Source of the DNA: an uncultured Woeseia sp.
GTDB lineage: Bacteria; Pseudomonadota; Gammaproteobacteria; Steroidobacterales; Woeseiaceae
Length of the DNA: 64,000 nucleotides
Direction of reading: 5' to 3'
Assembly: GCA_937925605.1 (NCBI GenBank)
Contig: CALALV010000138.1
Coordinates: forward strand, 14,746 to 78,745
Shown here: positions 59,177-64,000 of the stretch, one piece after another
How the letters are laid out: the number at the start of each line of letters is the position of its first letter
How positions within the stretch are numbered: position 1 is the stretch's first letter
The notes under the pieces: generated by a model
What the model saw: only the letters and a program-made list of their open reading frames with translations
Told to the model about the DNA's origin: nothing
Databases searched by the model: none
Made by a program: the position numbers and the translations under genes

Positions 59177-61171
59177 GTGGCCGACAGGAAGGGCGCCCAT
59201 CGCCGGCGCGGCGTGCGTGCATCCCGCGAGCGGCTGACCGAGGCGCTGACCGCCGCCGGCCTGCGTACGCAGGCGGCACTGGCGGAACGCATAGCGGAGA
59301 TCGAAAACCTCGACGCGCCGCCGCGCGACGCGGTCGGCCGCGCGTTCCGCGAACAGCCGGTCGAGGTCACGACGCTCGCGCGGATTGCCCATGCGCTCGG
59401 CGTCGAGGCGCACAGCCTCTACCTGACCGCGGACGACGAGGCGCACGCGCCGTTGCCGAACGGCGGGCCCGCGGGCCCGACACGCCGGGCGCGGCAGTGG
59501 CTGGTCGCGCTGCCGGTGCTGGCGCTCCTCGCCGGCGGCGGCGCCTGGTGGTTCGCCGGGCCGGCGGACGCTCCGTCGCAGCCTGCAGAGGCTGCCGCAC
59601 CTATCCTCGGTCTCGGTCAACCGACGCTGGTCGTGCTGTCGATCGAGGGCGATCCCGACGGCGAGCTGGCCGACGCCGTCCGCCTGCGTCTCGGTGAGTC
59701 TTTCAAGGTCGCCGCGCGCAGCGCGAGCGTGCTGACGCGCGAGCTCGACCCGGCCGGCGCCGCCGAGCGACTGCGCAGCGACGCCGTCATCGAGGGCGAG
59801 CGCGTCGACGTGGGACACCTGAGCGGCCTGCGTTTCTTCCTGTTCGCCAACGGCGTGCGCCAGCAGGTCTGGGCCGAGAGCCTGCCGACGGCCGGCCTGC
59901 CCGAGCGCCTTGGGCAGGTCGCGGACAACGTCGCGCGCGCGATGCGCCGCGCGGCCGGGCTGCCGCTCGACGCGCCGCCCGGTCATTTCCCGCTCGTGCC
60001 GGCCCAGGACGACTACCTGCAGGGGGAGTACTACCTCGATCGACCGTCGAACGAGCTGAACGTGCGGCGCGCGCAGAACCGTTTCGAGGCGGCGCTGCGG
60101 CAGGACGCGAACTACGCGCGTGCCCATGCCGGACTGTGCCAGGGCTTGCTCGAGGAGCACTGGATGTCGGACGAGGAGCGTGCGCTGCAGGACGCCTCGC
60201 GCGCCTGCGGGCGCGCGCTGCAGCTCGCCCCCGCGGACCCGGTCGTGGTCGCGGCGCACGCGCACTTCCTGCGCCGGACCGGGCGCAACGACGAGGCGCT
60301 CGGCATCTATGCAGACTTGGTGGCCGCCGAACCTTTCGACACGGCGGCGCTGGCCGGTTACGCGTCCAGCCTGCTGACGGCCTACCAGCAGTCGGGCGAG
60401 CACGACTTCCTGCTGCGCGCGAAGGCCACGGCCGCGCAGGCGGCCGACGCCGATGCCCGCGTCTGGAAACCGCTGTTCGCGCTGGCCGCGATGGAATGGT
60501 TCGACGGCAACGTCGCCGGCGCGATCGCTGCCAGCGAGCGCGCGCGTGCCCGCGACGAGAACGAGTACGTGCTCGCGAACCTCGGCACCTTTTACATGTG
60601 CAGCGGCGACTTCGGCGAGGCGCGCGATGCCTACCTGCGTGCCCAGGACCTCGCGCCCGAGTCCTACGTCGGCGACGAGTTTCTCGGCACGGCCTACTAC
60701 TTCCTCGGCGACTTCGCCGAGTCCGCGCGCCTGCGCCAGCGCGCCATCGACTCGATCGCGGAAGGCTCGCCCGAGATTCACGAGATGTGGGGCGCGCTGG
60801 CCGATTCCTATCGCCAGCTCGGGCAGCGCGACGCGGCTATCGAGGCCTACCTGCACGCGGCCGAGATCCTCGAGCGCGATCACCTGCGCGGCAATGCGCC
60901 CGTGGACGATCGCGCCGCGCGCGCCTATTACTACACGGTGCTGGCACAGCTCGATTCCTCGCTCGTGCCCGCCACCGTCGCGCAGGGCATCGCCGCCGAG
61001 CTCGACGAGGTCGCGTCCGGCCTGACCAGCGCCACCGCACGCCGGCGCATGGCCCAGACCTGGCTGCTGCGCGGCGAGCGGGACAAGGCGCGCGCCGCCC
61101 TCGAGCTGTCGATGCAGACCTGCCCCGGATTCGGCGAGATGCCGGATCTCGCCGCACTGAAGACCCGGTGA
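59177..61171 (+). CDS. Membrane-anchored HTH protein with periplasmic TPR domain
   Basis: 664 residues, GTG start. The N-terminal ~80 residues resemble an XRE helix-turn-helix (LTEALTAAGLRTQAALAERIAEIE, VTTLARIAHALGVEAHSLY). One transmembrane helix at ~108-127 follows, then a TolB-N/FlgO-like segment (VLSIEGDPDGELADAVRLRL...) and tetratricopeptide repeats (~285-640). The layout parallels ToxR/CadC-type membrane regulators with TPR sensors, but with an XRE-like DNA-binding domain. Regulated genes unknown. Confidence 0.85.
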   Translation: MADRKGAHRRRGVRASRERLTEALTAAGLRTQAALAERIAEIENLDAPPRDAVGRAFREQPVEVTTLARIAHALGVEAHSLYLTADDEAHAPLPNGGPAGPTRRARQWLVALPVLALLAGGGAWWFAGPADAPSQPAEAAAPILGLGQPTLVVLSIEGDPDGELADAVRLRLGESFKVAARSASVLTRELDPAGAAERLRSDAVIEGERVDVGHLSGLRFFLFANGVRQQVWAESLPTAGLPERLGQVADNVARAMRRAAGLPLDAPPGHFPLVPAQDDYLQGEYYLDRPSNELNVRRAQNRFEAALRQDANYARAHAGLCQGLLEEHWMSDEERALQDASRACGRALQLAPADPVVVAAHAHFLRRTGRNDEALGIYADLVAAEPFDTAALAGYASSLLTAYQQSGEHDFLLRAKATAAQAADADARVWKPLFALAAMEWFDGNVAGAIAASERARARDENEYVLANLGTFYMCSGDFGEARDAYLRAQDLAPESYVGDEFLGTAYYFLGDFAESARLRQRAIDSIAEGSPEIHEMWGALADSYRQLGQRDAAIEAYLHAAEILERDHLRGNAPVDDRAARAYYYTVLAQLDSSLVPATVAQGIAAELDEVASGLTSATARRRMAQTWLLRGERDKARAALELSMQTCPGFGEMPDLAALKTR

Positions 61172-61329
61172 GGCGACCCGCCGGGAATTTCCCTCTCCGC
61201 CCGCCACTTATCCACCGCTAGGCGGCGCTAGCTGCCCCTAACTGCCGTCGCCGTTGCCCGCGACGCATGCCATTTTCAGGCTGCGGAGGGCCACCGCTCG
61301 CGGTGACCCGGGATCCCGGAGAACGAACG

Positions 61330-61623
61330 ATGACGACGCCCCGCCGGCTGCCCCTGGTGCTGCTCTGCGCGCTGCTGACGAGCGCTTGCGAGCAGCGGCT
61401 CGATGGCACCTGGGACGACCCGTCCGGCGAGATCAGCTACGAGTTCCGCGCCGACGGACGGGTCCGGATTCGGGCACTCGGCAGCGTGGTGCCGGGCGAC
61501 TACCGGCTGGACGGCGACCGCGTCGTCGTGACCAGCCCGCAGGGGACCGTCGTGCTGCAACGAGACGGCGACGAACTATCGGGTCCGATGGGCGCGCGTT
61601 ACCTGCGCCGGTCGGAAAACTAG
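61330..61623 (+). CDS. Small lipoprotein
   Basis: 97 residues from ATG 61330 (GGAG upstream). Lipobox CALLTSAC (Cys19). Short beta-rich domain beginning LDGTWDDPSGEISYEFRADG and ending LSGPMGARYLRRSEN, reminiscent of lipocalin-like or META-like small domains, but not assigned. First of a run of closely packed envelope genes. Confidence 0.75.
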   Translation: MTTPRRLPLVLLCALLTSACEQRLDGTWDDPSGEISYEFRADGRVRIRALGSVVPGDYRLDGDRVVVTSPQGTVVLQRDGDELSGPMGARYLRRSEN

Positions 61624-61663
61624 AAGCGGCGGCGCCTGCGTCGCCCGAACGGGGAGAACCACC

Positions 61664-61912
61664 ATGCTCAGCAAGATTATCGTTGCGTCCTACAAGACCT
61701 TTCTCGAGATCGCCATCTGGCTCGTGCTGCTCGGCGCCACGATCGGCGGCTTCAGCTGGGGCGGCTTCTGGTCCGGCATCGGCGCGCTGATCGGTGCCTT
61801 CGTCTTTTGCGTTGCCGTGTTCGGCGGCTTCCTGCTGATCGCCGACATCCAGCGCTCGGTCAGCGAGATCCGCGGCCGCAACAACGGCACCGCGACGACG
61901 TCGGCTCGATGA
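61664..61912 (+). CDS. Small two-helix membrane protein
   Basis: 82 residues, GGGGAGAA upstream. Two hydrophobic helices (about 14-32 and 37-60), with Gly-rich turns, and a basic C-terminal tail (SEIRGRNNGTATTSAR). Not recognised. It lies 40 bp after the small lipoprotein. Confidence 0.75.
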   Translation: MLSKIIVASYKTFLEIAIWLVLLGATIGGFSWGGFWSGIGALIGAFVFCVAVFGGFLLIADIQRSVSEIRGRNNGTATTSAR

Positions 61913-61946
61913 GCGCATGCACCGGCCAGCCGGGAGGAGAAGGGCC

Positions 61947-62294
61947 ATGAGAATCGAACAACTGTCGAAGGGCAGTCGCAGCCTGTTGCTCGCCGTCCTG
62001 CTCGCGCTCGCGGGCTGCGGCGGCGGGCCGGAAAGCGCGGCAACGGCGTGGCTCGACGCGCTGAACAGCGGCAACATCGAGGACGCGCTCGAGCTCAGTA
62101 CCGACCAGACCAAGGCGCTGCTGAACATCGGCAGCAGCATGGGCGAGGACATGTCGATCGGCGACTACGAAATCCTCGACGTTCGCGAGATCAGCGACAC
62201 GCGGGCGGAAGTCGACATTTCCTCGAGCGAGGGAGAGACGACGCTCGAGCTGCGCAAGATCGACGGCAAATGGAAAGTCGGCTTCAAGAAGTAG
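61947..62294 (+). CDS. DUF4878-like lipoprotein
   Basis: 115 residues from ATG 61947, preceded by GGGAGGAG. Lipobox LALAGC (Cys24). The mature domain (ESAATAWLDALNSGNIEDALELSTDQTK...TTLELRKIDGKWKVGFKK) is the NTF2-like DUF4878 pattern, in which the first helix pair and the terminal strand are conserved. Its end overlaps the likely start of the YiiX-like gene by 25 bp. Confidence 0.82.
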   Translation: MRIEQLSKGSRSLLLAVLLALAGCGGGPESAATAWLDALNSGNIEDALELSTDQTKALLNIGSSMGEDMSIGDYEILDVREISDTRAEVDISSSEGETTLELRKIDGKWKVGFKK

Positions 62295-62917
62295 CCGGGC
62301 GCGGCTGCCGCGCGGCGGGCACGCTGGCCGCCGCGTGGCTGTCGCTGCTGGTCTTCTGCGCGGGCGCTTCAGCGCAGACGGCCGCCGCGACGACCGAGCC
62401 GCGCGCCGGCGATTTCGTGCTGAGTCGCGGCGAAGGTATCTGGAGCGAGATTTTTGCCGGGCTGAATCGCCGCGACCGGCGCTACTCGCACGTCGGCGTG
62501 GTGGTCGGCGAGCCCGGCGGCCTGGGGGTCGTGCACGCCGCCTCCGACGACGATGGCAGCAACGGCACCGTGCGCCTCGATGCCTGGGCGGAGTACGCGG
62601 CCGCGCAGCGCGAGTTCGTGCTGCTGCGACTGGCCGACCGCCACGCGGCAGACCGCGCTGCCGCGGCGGCGCTCGAGCTGGGCGCGGCCGCGCCGCCGTT
62701 CGACTTCGATTTCCGCCTCGCCGACGCAGCCGCCGTTTACTGCAGCGAACTGGCCTGGCTGGCCCTGTCGACGGCGCTGGGCCGCGATCCCATACCGAAC
62801 AAGCCGTTCATCGCCGGCCGCCAGGTCGTGCTGGTCGAGAACTTCCTGCTGGACGTGCCGGAGCTCGAGCTCATCGGGCCCGCATCGCCGGCCAAACCCG
62901 AGGAGACATCGCAATGA
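62270..62917 (+). CDS. YiiX/YebB-like papain-fold (permuted NlpC/P60) hydrolase, exported
   Basis: 215 residues. ATG 62270, inside the preceding gene, is the only in-frame canonical start before the signal sequence (LAAAWLSLLVFCAGASAQ). Family motifs: RAGDFVLSRGEGIWSEIF, RRYSHVGVVVGEPG (His) and VYCSELAWLALS (Cys), which are the catalytic His/Cys of the circularly permuted papain-like fold. Relatives cleave amide or ester bonds in cell wall or lipid substrates. The stop overlaps the next start (ATGA). Confidence 0.85.
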   Translation: MESRLQEVAGRGCRAAGTLAAAWLSLLVFCAGASAQTAAATTEPRAGDFVLSRGEGIWSEIFAGLNRRDRRYSHVGVVVGEPGGLGVVHAASDDDGSNGTVRLDAWAEYAAAQREFVLLRLADRHAADRAAAAALELGAAAPPFDFDFRLADAAAVYCSELAWLALSTALGRDPIPNKPFIAGRQVVLVENFLLDVPELELIGPASPAKPEETSQ

Positions 62918-63900
62918 AAACGCTCACCGTGACGGGCAGCCTGCTGGCTGTCGCCCTGCTGGCCGCCTGCGGCTCCGCGGAGGAACCGGCCGCGGCATCC
63001 GCTGCGCCGACCGCCGCGGCCAGCCGGCCGGACACGAACCAGAGGATCGCCGCCACGGCCGCCGAGGTGGCGCAGGAAGCCCGTGGCAAGATCCGCTGCC
63101 CGGCGAAAGTCGCGACGCCGGCGCGCGCCGAATCGCAGCCGGTGGACGACGTCGTGGGGGTGCGGCCGGGCCTGCACTACGACGAGGCGGTCAACCTCGT
63201 TCTGTGCACCCACGACCTGCTGATTGCGACCGAGGACCAGGGTCGCGGTTTCCGCATGAACACCTACGGCCAGCCGATCCGGCAGGGCTTCAGCGCCGTG
63301 TTCGCGGAGGATCGCATCAACAAGACTTCGAAGGAGATCATGGCCGAGATGCAGGACGCGGCGATGGCGCGCAGCGCGAACCGTCGGGCGCCCGACATGA
63401 CGCCGGGCACCGCGCGCTGGTACGTGACGACGATGGGCATGCCGGGCACGGAACAGGTCGTCGCGGCCGCGCGCATCGAGGCTTTCGCCGAGGGCAAGGC
63501 GCCAACGATGGCCGGCGTCGCCGAGGCGCTCACCGGCAAGTACGGCGCGCCCACGCAACGCCAGGAGGCACCGCAGAGCTGGCACTTCACCTGGGCCTAC
63601 GATCTCTACGACCGCCCGGTCACCGAGACCTCGCCGCTGTACTACCAGTGCCGCGGGCTGTCGAACCCGGACAGCGGCGTCAGCCTGTCGCCCGACTGCG
63701 GCCTCGTCGTGTCCGCGGTGATCATGGCGCAGCGTGACAACGCACAGATCGCGCGCACGCTCGAGGTCGGCGTCGTCAACCAGGCGCGGGGTTACGAGAC
63801 GCTGATGGCGACGCAGCAGCAGCTGGAGCAGGGGGAGAAGGACCGGCAGGCCGCCGAGATCGCAAAGGCCGCGCAGAACGCGGACAAGCCGACGCTGTAG
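62914..63900 (+). CDS. Lipoprotein of unknown function
   Basis: 328 residues, ATG overlapping the previous stop. Lipobox VALLAAC (Cys19) and an Ala/Pro-rich linker. The mature protein has a cysteine-rich region (KIRCPAKVA, NLVLCTHDLLIATED) and a repeated domain-like segment (DDVVGVRPGLHYDEAV..., TMAGVAEALTGKYGAP) with YYQCRGLSNPDSGVSLSPDC. Not recognised. Part of the tightly packed envelope gene run. Confidence 0.8.
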   Translation: MKTLTVTGSLLAVALLAACGSAEEPAAASAAPTAAASRPDTNQRIAATAAEVAQEARGKIRCPAKVATPARAESQPVDDVVGVRPGLHYDEAVNLVLCTHDLLIATEDQGRGFRMNTYGQPIRQGFSAVFAEDRINKTSKEIMAEMQDAAMARSANRRAPDMTPGTARWYVTTMGMPGTEQVVAAARIEAFAEGKAPTMAGVAEALTGKYGAPTQRQEAPQSWHFTWAYDLYDRPVTETSPLYYQCRGLSNPDSGVSLSPDCGLVVSAVIMAQRDNAQIARTLEVGVVNQARGYETLMATQQQLEQGEKDRQAAEIAKAAQNADKPTL

Positions 63901-63909
63901 GAGACCGCA

Positions 63910-64000
63910 ATGAACCGATCAGTGAATGCACTGCTGCTCGCACTGCTGGCCGGCTGCGGCGGCGCCGGCAGCGCGGGCGGCGCGGGCGACGCCGCCGGCG
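63910..64000 (+). CDS. Lipoprotein, 3' end cut by the window
   Basis: Only 30 codons are visible. ATG 63910, 9 bp after the previous stop. Signal with lipobox (ALLLALLAGC, Cys16) and a Gly/Ala-rich stretch. It continues the operon of envelope genes; function cannot be judged. Confidence 0.6.
   Translation, partial: MNRSVNALLLALLAGCGGAGSAGGAGDAAG

Noticed and set aside
57119..61207. A 1362-codon open frame on the minus strand opposite the S9 peptidase and the HTH-TPR gene
   Set aside because: High GC creates long stop-free antisense frames. It lacks recognisable domains, is Arg/Val/Gly-rich, and spans two well-supported plus-strand genes.
1..64000. CRISPR arrays, tRNA or rRNA genes, prophage
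   Set aside because: No regularly spaced repeats, no tRNA-like T-loop with acceptor pairing, and no rRNA, phage or transposase genes were seen by eye; a dedicated scan (e.g. tRNAscan) could still find a missed tRNA.

Overview
The window is high-GC DNA, dense with genes on both strands. It looks like a chromosomal segment of a free-living, probably marine, gammaproteobacterium of the Woeseia/Wenzhouxiangella/Xanthomonadales type. This is inferred from gene content, not from a marker gene: an ECF sigma factor paired with a TPR serine/threonine kinase, several secreted S9 peptidases, a VPS10/BNR propeller protein, a TolB-CehA fusion, a YdbH-type envelope protein and many small lipoproteins. No rRNA, tRNA, CRISPR array, prophage or complete insertion sequence was found.

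0-12.6 kb: a truncated lipoprotein with a phospholipase-A2-like motif; a secreted zinc hydrolase of the phospholipase C / S1-P1 nuclease fold; MscS channel and membrane genes; an MBL hydrolase; a TetR regulator with three matching operator palindromes beside a flavin monooxygenase; MsrB; a lipoprotein; an operon of CsgG/HfaB-like protein, small membrane protein and TIMP/NTR-like secreted protein; an ArsR-SRPBCC pair with two operator palindromes.

12.5-25.8 kb: an operon of an EF-Tu-domain-2-like lipoprotein and a LamG secreted protein; two convergent proteins with related peptidoglycan-binding domains; an ECF sigma factor overlapping a transmembrane kinase; a DUF4760-like protein; the VPS10/BNR protein; an overlapping membrane/soluble gene pair.

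25.9-41.9 kb: a TolB-CehA fusion and a DUF2254 protein. Next comes a lower-GC accessory stretch with a frameshifted nucleotidyltransferase and a GNAT acetyltransferase, each followed by the same short repeat. Then a CPBP protease, a DUF222-HNH protein with a 72-bp tandem repeat, DUF924, a Tat-exported flavoprotein and the ydbH-ydbL pair. A second accessory stretch lies between ydbL and a decayed copy of the ydbL 3' end, and an unpaired MbcA/ParS-type antitoxin-like gene follows.

42-64 kb: a large secreted beta-lactamase-fold protein, a metal-dependent amidohydrolase, a cytosine-deaminase-like enzyme, YaiI, DUF3592, DoxX, a delta-class carbonic anhydrase lipoprotein, a DUF305-LVIVD fusion, an S9-Sel1-DUF3859 fusion overlapping a lipoprotein gene, a beta-lactamase-fold protein lacking its catalytic residues, a second S9 peptidase, a membrane-anchored HTH-TPR protein, and a run of tightly packed envelope genes including a YiiX-like papain-fold protein that continues past the window edge. 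The dominant theme is secreted or envelope hydrolases and lipoproteins with local regulators.
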